Of a stretch of DNA of 64,000 nucleotides, positions 1 through 12,282 are shown piece after piece. The stretch lies in assembly GCA_030142905.1 (NCBI GenBank), contig JASJOG010000043.1, positions 1,746,501 through 1,810,500 of the forward strand, read 5' to 3'. The translations under genes and the position numbers were made by a program. This stretch comes from Heliopora coerulea. Lineage: Eukaryota > Cnidaria > Anthozoa > Scleralcyonacea > Helioporidae. Position 1 is the stretch's first letter. Each line of letters starts with the position of its first letter. Under the pieces are notes generated by a model. That model was not told where the DNA came from, made no database searches, and saw nothing but the letters and a program-made list of their open reading frames with translations.

Positions 1-886
1 ACCTTAAAGAGCTGTTTCTCTATTTAGTTGCAACACAGCCCACTGGATGTTATTAATTTTTGTACCAAACCAATAAAACCATGCAAAATTAAAATGTTAA
101 ATTACAATTAGAACCTTTCAATTTAACAAAATATTATCACTAGTGATTGTGTACTTGAAATGCATCCCAAACTTGCCAAAAATTTGACAATGGAAATTGC
201 ACCAATTTATTATTATTAGAGGGATTTATTGTGTTCTTTGTATTACTAAGTCTAAATCAAATATCATGTATTATTTATCTTACCTATACTGATCAAAATC
301 ACTAATGTGAAATAGCTTGTTACACTTTAAGCTTACAGCTTTAAGAGCCAGGCAATATTAGGTCAGTTACATCTGGACTACATCAGCAACAAACATTTAC
401 AAGGCCAGGCATTTACTAAAAGACATACATTGATAATTTTACACTCCACAGTTAAATTGAAATCACTCTGAAGAGCATCACTTCCAATTGGGGCTAAACC
501 TCTCATAAAACATTCCGCATTAGAATGATATCCTTAGGAAATGGGAAATGTATTTTTCAGTGTCAAAAATTTTGTAAAGTTGTATAGTTTGGCAATTTTC
601 CAAGTTAATCTCAAGTTGAACTTGTGTATAAAAAATTAAAGTTGACATTCAAAATTTTCCCAATGAAAACCCATTAGAGGATTGCAGCAGGATTCTTAGC
701 ACAATGAAAGATCAACATTAAATGTTGCAGTACCATTTTACAGATACTTAAGTGGTCTTGAACCTTATAGTTAATGCTATACTGCTGTAATTCATTTTCT
801 CAACCTCAAAATAGAAGAAATTTACATTAAATTATTGGTCCATAAGATTTACAATTTGAAAAAAAGCAAGTAAATACTCTAAATTT
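1..886. other. Downstream flank / probable 3' UTR of the zinc-finger gene
   Basis: AT-rich sequence with no recognisable coding exon. Because the zinc-finger gene runs leftward and stops at 887, part of this stretch is probably its 3' UTR. Minus-strand AATAAA signals (TTTATT on the given strand) lie at 206-211 and 225-230 and could end the transcript. Nothing else is recognised. Confidence 0.4.
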
Positions 887-3800
887 CTAAATTGTATGTT
901 CATTTATGTGAATTTCTAACTCCCTAGGTGTATTGAATGAGCCATCACATTCCATACAGCGATAAATCTTTTCTTCATGCTGACCATCATGACTATTGTC
1001 TGCAATTCCTGTGACTTTACCATCATGGACATGAAGGTTATGTCTGCGTAAGTCTCCTAAAAATAGTGTGAAATTTTCTGTAAGGATACTCAATAACAAG
1101 TCATACTAAAATTCATTTTTAATCAGCAATACTACAAAAAGTATTAACTTCACAAAAGCAAATGTGAAAACTTTTGAAAGTCTCATAGTGTATGGGAAAT
1201 TAAGACTGGATTTTTACTTGGCTTCTCCACAAAGTCCAACACTGCCTTTTAAAGGTGGTGTTGTTAAGGAGGGACATTGGTGGCAGGTACCCTGACAAAA
1301 ATTTGTAGTGCCCCCCATGTGCCCACTAAATGAGATCTGTGGTCTCAAGTTATTAGGGGATAATACTAAATTGCACTAGATCAAAATGACTATAATACAC
1401 TAAATATCTCCTTTTAGTTTAAGTGAATAATATGCATTACATTCTGCAGATGGTGGCATCTATTTTTTTCAGTCAAATCTGAATCTTAGTGCCCCCAAAT
1501 TTTTCCCTACATGATGGCATGACCCCAGTTTGAAATCCCCAGCAATGCTACTGCCCTTGAATCTCAAGATTCTATCTAGGTCAGTGTGTCACCATCAAAA
1601 ACTAAAATGAGCAAAACATTTGACTCCTTTATTTAACCCAGCTATCTATAACACTTGTACATACCAGATCTGTTGAATGTTTTTGGGCAATGCACACAAG
1701 AGAAAGGACGTTGTTCAGAATGGGTTACAATATGTCGTCCAAGTTTACTTGAGGTTGCAAATGTCTTTGTGCAGTGAGGACATCTGTGGGGTTTCTCACC
1801 AGTATGGATGAACGTGTGGGTCTTGAGTGAAATTGTGGTTGCAAAACTTTTCCCACAATGGTTACATTTGTATGGTCTTTCACCTAAGTAATTCCAATAA
1901 TTATTAATAACATTAATAATTTATTATAAAAACAAGAGTTGGCTCATTAAAAGCAGCAAATTGTGCACTTTCAAGTTCTCCCAATGTTCTCATGTTTGCA
2001 ACAGGCTATATAAACATGGTAAGACAGTTTGTTTCTTCATTTCATGTTATGTTACCTGAGTGGATCCTACTGTGCCTCCTCAAGTCATTTGAACTATAAA
2101 ATGCTTTTGGACACAATGGGCACTTGTGTGGTCTTTCCCCAGTATGTGTGTAAACATGTTGTTGAAGTCCAAAAGGATGACGGAATGCTTTATCACAATG
2201 GTTACATTTCCATTTGCGATGGCTCATGTCTGGACAAACCCTTTTGATATGTCGGGCCAAATAGCTGAGAGAAGTAAAGATTTTTCCACACTTGCCACAA
2301 GTATAGCTTTCTATATAATTTAATAAAAAAAAATGGAAATGGAAAAATGCAAATTTGATTATGCATACCTGTAATACCAGTGGTGCAAACAGAGTTACAA
2401 ACATTGGCTGAGAAAAGCCATGACATAGACAAAACGACTGTGCATACCTTTGCCAATAGTATTCACTTGAGGATCTATTGTCACATCATCAACTTTGAAA
2501 ATACCCTTATCAGTCTCAAAAACAACTTTTAACCCACTTGTTTTGTTGGTTTCTTGTGTCTTACTGCTTACACCAAGATGTTCTCCATTTCCCTGTTGTG
2601 ATATACTTTCATTGCCACCAATACTGAGTAGAGCCTTAATAGCCTGTTCTTTGCTGGTCATCTCTGTGACATCTTGTTGCTCTAGTTTAGAACCTAAATG
2701 GCCCTCTCTTTCATGAGATTCTGACCTGTTGTATGGTGTAAATGTACTCTTTCTGAATGAGGTGGCAATATCTGGTAATGTTGAAACCTCAGGTCTCACA
2801 GAATCATTAGTTTTTGTCCTCTCATTAACCAATCTTTTTACTGCTTTTTTGACAATGCTTGACTGATCAGCAATTTTTGGTAAAGTATTGCTACCTGTAC
2901 TTGGTTTAACGCCTTGGCCAAATAAAGGGAGGTTTTTGGAAACTAAAGGTTCCCTTGGAAGAATTGGACGTAACTTGGTACTGGACTGAACCTCTGTTGT
3001 GCTGGTTGAAACAGAAGATAGAGTAGTAACAGTGGAATTTACCAAACTGGTACCTGCAGTTAAATGACATGCTGGAGGAAAACTGCTACTTGGGAGTATA
3101 TGCTCTTGTGTTTGTATGCCAGGTAAAAGTCCAGGGGAATTTGAGTCAAGAAGAGGTTTTTGTTCACATTGTGATTTTAACTTGGCAAGATAAAGAAAAT
3201 TATTAAGGGCTGGAGGAAATATGCTGTTCGGTTGTTGACTAACTGATGTAGGTGTTAACTTGTTCACTACTGTTGGGGGATTTTGGTAAAGAAATCCAGG
3301 AGTTTGTTGAAGATGAGCAGTTGTTAAATCTCCAGACAGAGATGGCTTTGTAACTTGACTTGGGACATGCAGTAATTGAAAGGTCACTGGAGCTTGAACT
3401 ATTGACACACTTGGAAGAACTGGTGGAATCACCACAGATGTGGATGTTGGTATTTCTGTTTTTTTGGCTGGTTGGTTTGAAGATGACAAACTTGGTAATC
3501 CAGCCCTAGATGTAACCATAATGTTCAAATTTTGTAAGGTTGTGGGTGAAGTAATACTTTCTTGGTATTGCATATTGACTGCCTGTTTTTTGGAGTTTGA
3601 TTGTTCTTGGAAAGACGAACTCATCCGACTGTGATTTTGACTAGAACTACTGGTAGTATTCACAACAGTTGTTTGAACCTTAAAGCTAACAAGTGCTTCA
3701 GCTGCTTCAGACTCATTCATGTTTTCAACCATTTCCTTTTCCAGACTACTTGTTTCAGATTCACTGTCTGTCATTTCAAAATCTTCACTAGTTTTAAGCT

Positions 3801-6800
3801 CTGCAGTAGCTCTTTCCTCCATGACTGGTGCTTTACTTTCAAGGATGTCTCTCAAGTTTGTTGAAGTTATTTTTTTAAGCAGTTCAACACACTCTGGAAC
3901 AGTTAAAGGGCTTTGGCTAAGAGCTATTTCTAACTTTTCTTTCAAATCATCAAAAGCTCTAATCTTAAGTTTTTCAATAGCCAAAGTCTTCTTCACAACA
4001 GACTGTTTGCTTCCAGGTGGCAAATGCAAGGGCTTTTTTCTAAAGGGCTTAATATTAGATTTGCCAGGAATGTCTCTTTTAATTTTTTCAGTGCCATTCT
4101 CAACCTGGTTGCTGCTTTGATTCAGCCTGGAAAATAATGAATCTTCTTCATCAGTTTGTAACATAAATGACTTAGATTTCCCACTTTGGTTTTGTCTTCT
4201 GCTCATCTTAACTTTTGTGCTAACAATTTGCATGTTTCCTCTATCCTGATTATCATAGAACTTCTTAGCAGCAGGTGTAAACTTGACCAGATTTTGCTCC
4301 AACATGCTATTTTCTGGGTGTTTCTTGGCAACATTGTTTGTTGGTTTTGTGTGTTTACTTCCTTTCTGAGCTATAAAAATTCTTTTCTTAATACCTTTAC
4401 AAGACTTTTTCAATTGTGAGACTACTTTTACTTTGTCCTTTTCAATTTCAGATGAAACAGGAGTACTACGACCTGAGCGTAGCACCCGTCCTTCATTAGC
4501 TCTGCCTTCCTCTCTGTCACCATTTTCAGAATCATGTTTATCTGCTTGATTTAACTTTGATCCACCTTTCTTGCAAACACGTGTGGTTTTTAGGTTTGAA
4601 GACCTAAATAATTAATAATTAAAAATTAAAGAACAGGCCTCAAAATGTTTGTTGAAGATTTACTCTGATATTTTTTTCTGCTTAGGAGGCCAGTTTGGCT
4701 TAAAATATAAAATATTTTATCAGGTTTTCAATGACAATTCACATATACATCGATTACAAAAGAATTTTGATGAGCTTTTTTAGGCCTTGGAATAAGAACA
4801 ATTGACTTACAAAACTTACTATAAAAGTTTGAATGCTGAAGCATGACCTATAATTTGGATTTTTTTTATAAGTTCCAATAAAAACCTTTTTTAAACCTCC
4901 ATTAGAAATATGTAAGATCTGAAAACTTATTTTAACTGCAAAACATTACTCATGGCATACCTTTTATTTTCCACTACAGGACCAGAAGATTGCAAATCAC
5001 TGTCCTGAAAAAGCAAGAATAGTTATGGTTTTAGAATCTTCAACAATCTAGTTTTAAAAACATTTATATATCCTCACAATCAAACTTTAAAAAGACTTTA
5101 TTTATTTCATGGTTTCAACATTGCCCCTTTATATATAAAATAAATGCATTTATTTTTAAATTTTTTTTGAATATGTATAATATTAATGTATGAATATATA
5201 TTCATGGTATATACTGTATATAGTATACAATAATCATGATGAGAATTTATTAATATATCAGAAGAGCCACTAAAATAGTCTGAGGAATTAGCTCTGTTGA
5301 ATGACAATCATTATTATTATTCCAAATATTTTCTCAGCTTGCTGATGTTACTGCTGGCCTTCTGATACAAACACCGAGCCACTTTCCTGTGTCCTAAGGT
5401 ACCTGTCCTATTTAAATGTCAAGGACCTTCCATAAAATTCTTGCAGAACATAGCCACACATGCTTTCTGAATTATTATTATTATTATTATTATTATTGTT
5501 ATTATTATTATTATGTTATCGCACATTGGTTTGTTGTTTTGGTCAATGGTTTCTTCTTGAAGTTTGGTGGCAACAAGCCTCCTCAAATTTCAAGGACCTT
5601 TTGTAGTATTCTCACAGTGTATAATATAGCACTTTTCTGTAGTTCTACCAGCCACATCTTTATTCCCAACTAGTACTATTATTATTATTATTATCATTAT
5701 TATTATTATTATCATGGTTGTTATCTTGGACAAGATGGTAAAATTCTGGTTTACTCTCCTAGGGAGCAAGTTGCATCCAGTAACCTTAGGTCTCTAGGAC
5801 TTTCCTGACAATTTTTGCAGTCTGTAGCAAAACTGCTTTCTGCAAAACCTCTATGCTACTTTTTAACTCTAACTTTCCTTACCAGTCTTTCAAGTTCTTA
5901 GATGTAATACCAAGGGCTCCCACTATGATTGGTACAATACCAACATAGGTCAAATTCCAGATTTTTTTAATCTCTCTCTTTAATTCATTATAGCTGTCAA
6001 CCTTCTCATGTTCTTTTAGTTCTACTCTACTGTCCCCAAGTATTGCTATATCAATCAGCTGTTGGACCACATGGTCTGTTTGGATGTTGAAATCCCACAG
6101 GATCTTCACTCTCTCATTTTCCATAATACTGAAACATTTTAATGCAATAAAAGCTCCACCTCCAATCCTTGATCTCACAAATTCAGTGTATAGATGACTG
6201 GAGAAGTACAGTAAAATAAGAGTCTCAGAAAGAGTTTTCACATGCAATTAATGGCACTTCTAAACAATGCTCAAAGATTAAGAAAGATTATGTATATAAA
6301 TTATTTGAGTAGATCTGGTATAGTATAACTATTAATTTGCCTAGGAAATTTTTTGTCTCCTTCAAAAATTTGTCACATTTTATGCAAGTTACCAGCCTGT
6401 GTACAGTCAACAACAGGTTAAGTTTATTTATGACACAAATTGATTGTACATGTATATGGATCAATATTAATTAGACAAGCTAAAAGCTGGTAAACTGTGA
6501 CGATAGGGAAGTGACAAGATAACATACATGTACATTTTTAGTGGACATTCTTTATGTGGGTGATATTCAAGTGAAGGGTCATTTCCCAACATGTCAACTT
6601 TCCAATTTATAATTCTAGGACTTCAGTAGCTTTTAAAATTGTAAAGGTGCGAAATCCCCCCCCCCTCCGAGTTACATGGAGGAACGACTTTTATCTCGAA
6701 TTTAATTTAGTTAATTCTAAAATGCCAGCCAGAATGTCATCTCCGTAACAGTTTCAAGTACTTTACACAACCTAATAATACTTATATTATAAACCAATTT

Positions 6801-7830
6801 GAAAAAAAAAATTGAAGGAAAGGCCGTATAAAACACTTCTTCAACCAATTTAGACATTTTCCAAGAACGTCCTCATGTTGAACAAGCAGGAAGTGATGCT
6901 CCTACACACTCCTACAACGCACTTTTGTCATTTTGTGTGGCTAAATGGCTTAGAATTGTCTTTCAAAGGTTATCTTTGGACGAACGGCCCATAAACACGC
7001 TACTGTCATGATTCCCAAGAATCAAAAAGCACAGAAACCAGCTTCGCTGAGCTCCTTTCAGTTTCAAACTTGAGGGGAACAGCGGCTGTGATCAGCTGGG
7101 GAAAAGCACGCCAGCGCCCATTTCTTGAAACATTTCAATCAGCAAAGACATCCCCAATATTTTGTCTCAGAATGACCGAAAAAAAACCTGAACAGGATGA
7201 CTATGATTAGATGGCTAAGCAAGACGAAAGAGGAATACGTGATCATACCTCAAAATATAACAACCAGACGAAGTCACGAGATGACTGTTATTGCATCGTC
7301 ATTCTACGGCATGCCGACAAACTTTGAGTTCAAGGCAAATTAACAACAACAAACCAACAGCTTGCTTAACCGAACTGAACTTAGAACAACTGCACCAAAA
7401 TTTATTCACCAAGTCGAAATATCAGACGTTATCAAGTCGACAGAAGAAGACTGTACAACATTCACTCGAAATTCTCTTCGTACCAATTAACAATCATCCG
7501 AAAGGATTTTGGCTGGCGTTTTTCCGCAAAATCTATTTTCATTCGAACTTAAGCTTTCGTCAAACAAGTGTTATAAACCTATAAGCAGGAAAAAGTCATA
7601 CCACCTTATATTCGAAGTTTTCAAAGCGTTTTATTCTTTACCTCTCGCCTTCTTCTTCGCGTTTCTTTTTCCGGTTTTCCCCGATCCTCAGAACAGCAAG
7701 GGCACTTTGTCGAATGAGCTCGCTTTCTGCTGAAGAAAAACGCGGAAAGATTGATTAAAAGAGGTTAAAAGTAAAACAAAGAATTCATAACATCTAACCT
7801 CTTTCTCGTAACCGGAGCAGTCGGTTCCAT
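887..7830 (-). CDS. C2H2 zinc-finger protein, seven fingers, 987 aa, seven exons
   Basis: Probable sequence-specific DNA-binding nuclear protein. Coding exons in transcript order: 7830-7799, 7729-7642, 5004-4961, 4603-2448, 2310-2056, 1883-1665, 1056-887. All junctions are GT..AG and phases agree (2964 nt). The first two exons are short and basic and hold a KCPCC cluster; they are the least certain part, chosen because phase 2 then 0 fits the next exon exactly. The 2156-nt fourth exon encodes a Ser/Thr/Lys-rich, apparently disordered region. The seven fingers fill the last ~215 residues (from about residue 774) and are linked by TGERP/TGEKP-type linkers. Finger 1 is C2HC-like (HIKRVC in place of the last His). 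Finger 7 is separated from finger 6 by a long linker. The array is split by two introns, one of them inside finger 6. I do not recognise an orthologue. Confidence 0.85.
5340..5880 (-). repeat. LINE 3'-end fragments with (ATT)n tails
   Basis: Within the third intron of the zinc-finger gene, three related segments (around 5400-5470, 5580-5650 and 5790-5860) share an AAGGACCTT-like block followed by a TTCTTGCAG-like block. Two of them sit beside (ATT)n runs at about 5470-5512 and 5680-5713. Read on the minus strand these runs would be TAA-type 3' tails of non-LTR retrotransposons. The similarity was judged by eye. Confidence 0.4.
5882..6124 (-). pseudogene. Non-LTR retrotransposon ORF fragment (C-terminal end)
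   Basis: The minus-strand translation contains VKILWDFNIQTDH, IDIAILGDSRV, ELKREIKKIWNL and VPIIVGALG in that order. This is the recurring C-terminal signature downstream of the reverse transcriptase in a family of animal LINEs (recognised from memory; clade not assigned). The stretch usually lying between the TDH block and the IDIA block (about 20 residues, RRPDIVV-like) is deleted, and no reverse-transcriptase core is present. It is a dead, 5'-truncated copy inside a zinc-finger gene intron, in the same orientation as the host gene. Confidence 0.7.
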
Positions 7831-10800
7831 ACGCTAAAAAGTGGGGTTTTCTAAACGATAAAAGCGTTGCTTGCAGTCGACATTTCCCCGCAAGCCAGAG
7901 TAAACCCCCTGTTTAGTAACTGCGTTAAAGTTGCCATTATTCAAATTACGCATGATCTACTGGTGCAACCGCTGGTATTAAGCGGGAAACGGGCACTGAT
8001 TTAAGTGAGACGTAAACAAGAATAAGATAGTGCAGAGATGATGGATAGATGGACCACCTGTCTAGTCTAATGAATGAACCACCAGCCCTGAAAACTGGAG
8101 ATGTAATAGGAAAAGAATTTCTTATCTTCAAGTTTTTGGAGTTGAAGTAACCCAGTGGTGATTCTTCCAATAAAAGAGACCAACTTCACCATGCAAAGCT
8201 TCCAACTACCTAAGTGGTATTAGAAAGTAAGTAAATACAAAATACACTTGAATGTTTAACTGTGATTATACTTACTATATGTTTAGATTTGGTGAATTAA
8301 AAAAAGGTCATGATACTGGGTAAACTGTGTTATTTTCAAAAGTTTTTTAGGGATTGCATATGCATTTCCAAAGAATTCTGGTAGGGATTAGGATGTACTA
8401 TGGTGTAAGCTTGTCTGACCACAGGGCAGACGTAGGTTAGCCATTATGCCATTGTGCCGTGAAACATAAGCTGGCTGTTGTTGCATGGTACACTGTCACA
8501 ATAGCAACTCCAAGCCTGCCACAGGGGACTAGGGACAGTAGCATGGCTTTTAAATGTTACCTAGGACCCTTGTGTCTCCTCAGTTTTACTGGACTAATCA
8601 CATTATTGCTGAAAACATTACAAAGAAATAGTTTCAGCCAGCCAAAAACACAAAGATTTTATTTGGGGAGGCACACTCCTAGGTAAACTTCAGCATAATA
8701 TTTGGCATTATTGGGAAAAATGTGCACTTTTCTTTTTTACAAAAAGCTCTGGTTGGCCATAATTTACTCTTTTTTCCACTTTGAGAAGCATAAATGCAAT
8801 AAATATTTTGATTAAGTCAGATTTTTGCTGTTTTTCTTCATTTTCTTTTATAATGTACAATGTTAATGAATTTATTTATTATGTTACTAAATTTTGTACA
8901 CCCATCCAGTTTCATGAAGTGATGCACCATTTTGAGCTTATTGGTCCTTTCTAATATGCAGCTTTCAAGTCTTACTCTAAGAAATTCTGCCTGTAGTAAA
9001 GTAAATCAAACTATTAAGAACATTTGAGAGAGGGAAATCGCTAGAAAAATATCTAGAGCAACCATTTCTTGTTTCTACACCAACCATCCAGCCTTATAGT
9101 CTATCCTGAATTACGAGAGTTGGGTGACCCTTCAATGGTTTCTTATATAGTTTATCAAATATAGTTAAACCCTTTGAACATGATATGATGTTTCTTGTTC
9201 CAACACAGCATTTTGACACTGTTACATATTGTGGGAATGTTATTATTTTGTGGGCATATTTTTATAAACAGACCTGCCACCTCTCCTGCTTAGACTGGAG
9301 GTCTCCCATTTGTCACATTTTTTGACAGAATTTCTCTGTCTCCTGCTCAACATGTGAAAATCTCCTGCTTGTTTTCAAGCCAAATTAACGAAATAAGATT
9401 TAGCCATTTTGCAAACAATGGTGCATCTGGTTTACCACCATTCACTATGGTAATTGCCATGCAGATGTTGATAGGGAAGCAGCACAGCCTCTGTAAAAAT
9501 TTAAAATGAAAAAAACCAATAAAATTCTTTCTTTTTGTATGTATCTGTGAGGATTAATTTTTATAAGTGAGTAACACATTAATTGATGACATCATGATTA
9601 TCTTGGCAAAATTAAGATTAAATCAGGTGGCCAATGATTTACAAGAAAACTTTCCACAAAAGATGTGATAGGAATATCTCTGGCCATCCTCTGGCCATCC
9701 TCTATGTTAATCATGAACAATTCTAGGCTTTCAAGCTCTTGACCTTGGAGTCACCTATCAACTTGTTTCATGTTGACGTAGTGAACAAAGTCTGTGAAAC
9801 AAATCGTGTGAAATTTTTTAAAACTACAAAAATTTAAAATTATTGTGGGCTTAATCCTGGTTATTGAATGAAACTTTCTGTCAATGAAATCATTGAACTA
9901 CCTGAACTTTGACATAAATTGGCATGTTTCCAATATGAATTAGTTGACAACAGTTAAAAACATAGTGTAACCCTTCAATTCAAAAATAAAGTTCCCTTGC
10001 AGAATTTCAATGTGAAATTTAATATGTGTTAGGGCTTGGTTTCGTATTTAAACAAAGTTGCCCAAGAAATTGATGAAAATATAAAAAATTAGATACTTGG
10101 GAAAATATCAGAACTTTTGGACTGTGGACTAATTGGTCTAGAAATGTTGACACAAACAATGGTGTGTGGCATCTATAATGTCAATGGTTTGATTATGAAG
10201 CCAACAGTTTGGAACAAAAAATGTAGTGTAACAAAAAACATTGCAGTGAAGATTCCTTGCAGTATCTCAATCTAGAGTTTGGTTTTCCAGGGTCAAAATC
10301 AAATTTTAAGTCAGAGGTAGAACTGTCTTTGAGGTTAAGTTTGTTTTGAGAAGTTTAGTGATGTTGTCAGTTGCATTTAGTAATTATTGTTTATGGGGTT
10401 ATTTATTTGCATAAGCTCCTGAGGGTAGACATTGTGCAGACTGTAGGGTAAGAATTGAATTTTTTTAAAAACTAACACAATTTTTTTTTGAAATATTTTA
10501 GGCCAGAGATTTTCCAGAATCATGAAGAAAAAATCATTTGGTCGTTTTCATCAACCACATCATTCATGCAATGTCTTTGTTGACTGGAACACACAGACTA
10601 CGTAATATGATAGGTAAGTGACCAACACTATTTCAAAATATCTTCATTAACCCTTTGAGGATCAGATTATATTCAAGACTGATGATGAAAATATAGCATA
10701 ACCTCAGGCCTGTTGCACATGTTTAAAAGAAGTAGTATATACTGCAAACTCAAACAATATCTAGAATGTGTAAGTTACTTTACAGAAAGTAAGTGTGTGA

Positions 10801-11847
10801 GGCCATGGATCAGAAGTAGAACTAGTAAACTGTGCAAATGAGCAGGCCTGGGTGGGGCCCAGGTCAAAGTAGAAATTTGGGGACCCTCTTTACAAAAATT
10901 ATTTTGGTCAATATTGTGCTTGACAACAGCACTTTCATTGGGTTCTTTATCAGAGAGCATGAAGATAACTATTCATGTGAAGACATGCATGTCCTGCCCT
11001 GGCTCAGTGTTCATTGAATAAATAAACAGCGTGGATTCGATAAAAGTAGGGAATCTTTTTCAGTTATTTGATTTTCATTTGAAACATAAGGGAAATAAAT
11101 TTATCAGTATGCTAAGGAAGCCAAAAGGAGCCTCTCTTGAGCTGGTGCCCAGGGTCCCTCTTGCACTTGGGGCCTGGGGCCCCTCTCTAGGTTGGGGCTT
11201 GGAGCAAACTGCCCCAGTTGCCTCCCTTCTCTGGGCAAGACTGCAAACAAGTGAGATTTCTGACTCAAACTTGACGAGTGTGTTAACACCATACCATAGG
11301 CCTAGAAATACCTTTTTATAACGAAGTGTAACGCATCAGTTTATGCCCTCTTACTTGGGTTTACCGTTTAAAAGATACACATATATAAGTATATGAAAAA
11401 ACAAAACACATTGAACAACATCACTTTTGGTCTGATGTCAGGTCTAACGTCAGGTCTAACCAAGGAGCTAGAGCTTTTCCTGTTGAATTAGTATCCGAGA
11501 ACCCTGAAGCATAGTCACAAATTAATCAAACGATAGAATCAGTAAGGCCAGCAACATTGGACAAGGATCTTCAAGCTAACGACCTTCAGTTTCACTAAAA
11601 TGCGAACCTCGGTCAAAAGGACCGGAATGGCAGATGTTATCTATGTTGAAGGTGCCCTTTCTGTGCAAAGGTACCTACGAAAGGTTTTGCCCCCCCCCCC
11701 CAGCTTAAATTTGCTTCCTACACTATTGCACCATACAAACTCTTCCCATGCTCCAATTCGTTTAATAAAAAAGGGAGTGCAGCATAGATTGGTTGGAACG
11801 AATTAGAAAAAGTGTGAAGGTAGTACTCTTCCAAGAAACGAAAGGAC
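7831..11847. other. Intergenic region, left part
   Basis: About 4 kb between the 5' end of the zinc-finger gene and the inverted tRNA-like element. The first few hundred bases should contain the zinc-finger gene promoter. A GC-richer patch at about 11130-11240 and an 11-12 base C run near 11691 stand out. Short open frames here show no recognisable domains and no splice support. I see no gene. Confidence 0.4.
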
Positions 11848-11908
11848 GAAATACTGAAGTTTCTTTATGCGCATGTTCTTGAGCTGTTCTATTCAGAAAA
11901 CTTTCTGA

Positions 11909-11977
11909 GCCCCTGACAGGAATCGAACTCGTAACCTGATCGCCGGTAAGATGCTCTAACCATTGAGCTTCATGGAC
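11909..11977 (-). tRNA. tRNA-like sequence, left copy (probable pseudogene)
   Basis: Minus-strand copy of the unit at 12104-12175. It keeps an A-box-like block and the GGGGTTAGAGC-type D-arm context, but differs at several stem positions and has a weaker T arm. It is three bases shorter around the anticodon arm. It is unlikely to make a functional tRNA. Confidence 0.35.
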
Positions 11978-12103
11978 TCAGATGGTGAGCGAACGTTGTA
12001 TTTATTAGTGATATTATTATTTAATAATTATTATTTAATAATTATTATTAAATAATTATCATTATTTATTTAGTGTTAAATGTAACCTTCACTCACCATC
12101 TGA

Positions 12104-12175
12104 GTCCATGTAGCTCAATGGTTAGAGCATCTCACCGGTGATCAGAAGGTTACGGGTTCGATTCCCGTCGGGGAC
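12104..12175 (+). tRNA. tRNA-like sequence, right copy (probable SINE-type Pol III promoter)
   Basis: A 72-nt unit with an A box (TAGCTCAATGG) and a perfect B box (GGTTCGATTCC). It folds to an acceptor stem GTCCATG/CGGGGAC with one mismatch and one wobble, a D arm GCTC/GAGC and a T arm ACGGG/CCCGT. The anticodon arm TCTCA/TCAGA has one mismatch. The loop CCGGTGA would put GGT in the anticodon position but lacks the usual U33. The mismatches and the inverted partner favour a tRNA-derived repeat over a working tRNA-Thr gene. Confidence 0.45.
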
Positions 12176-12282
12176 TCGGAAAGTTTTTCAGAGTAGAATA
12201 GCTTGAGAACATGCGCATAAGGAAACATAATATATCCACCAAGCTACCAAATTTAACTACAGCGTTGAAATACTGATGTTTC

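Larger units (their letters stand above)
11848..12282. repeat. Inverted pair of tRNA-like sequences (fold-back / SINE-type element)
   Basis: Two arms of about 140 bp (roughly 11855-11995 and 12085-12228) are inverted copies of each other, separated by about 90 bp of AT-rich sequence made of TAATAATTATT-type repeats. Each arm contains a tRNA-like unit plus a shared flank with GCGCATGTTCT. A 16-bp direct repeat, GAAATACTGAWGTTTC, flanks the whole at 11848-11863 and 12267-12282 with one mismatch and could be a target-site duplication. This suggests one inserted element rather than two unrelated tRNA genes. Confidence 0.7.

Noticed and set aside
7291..7733. Open frames of 74-97 codons on the plus strand
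   Set aside because: They overlap the second exon of the leftward zinc-finger gene and its intron, have no domain, and overlap each other in different frames.
9250..9375. Repeated TCTCCTGCTT-like blocks
   Set aside because: Only three or four short imperfect copies with irregular spacing; not enough to call an array.
11909..12175. A pair of functional tRNA-Thr(GGT) genes
   Set aside because: The anticodon stem and acceptor stem carry mismatches, U33 is missing, and the two copies form an inverted repeat with shared flanks. A tRNA-derived repeat fits better.
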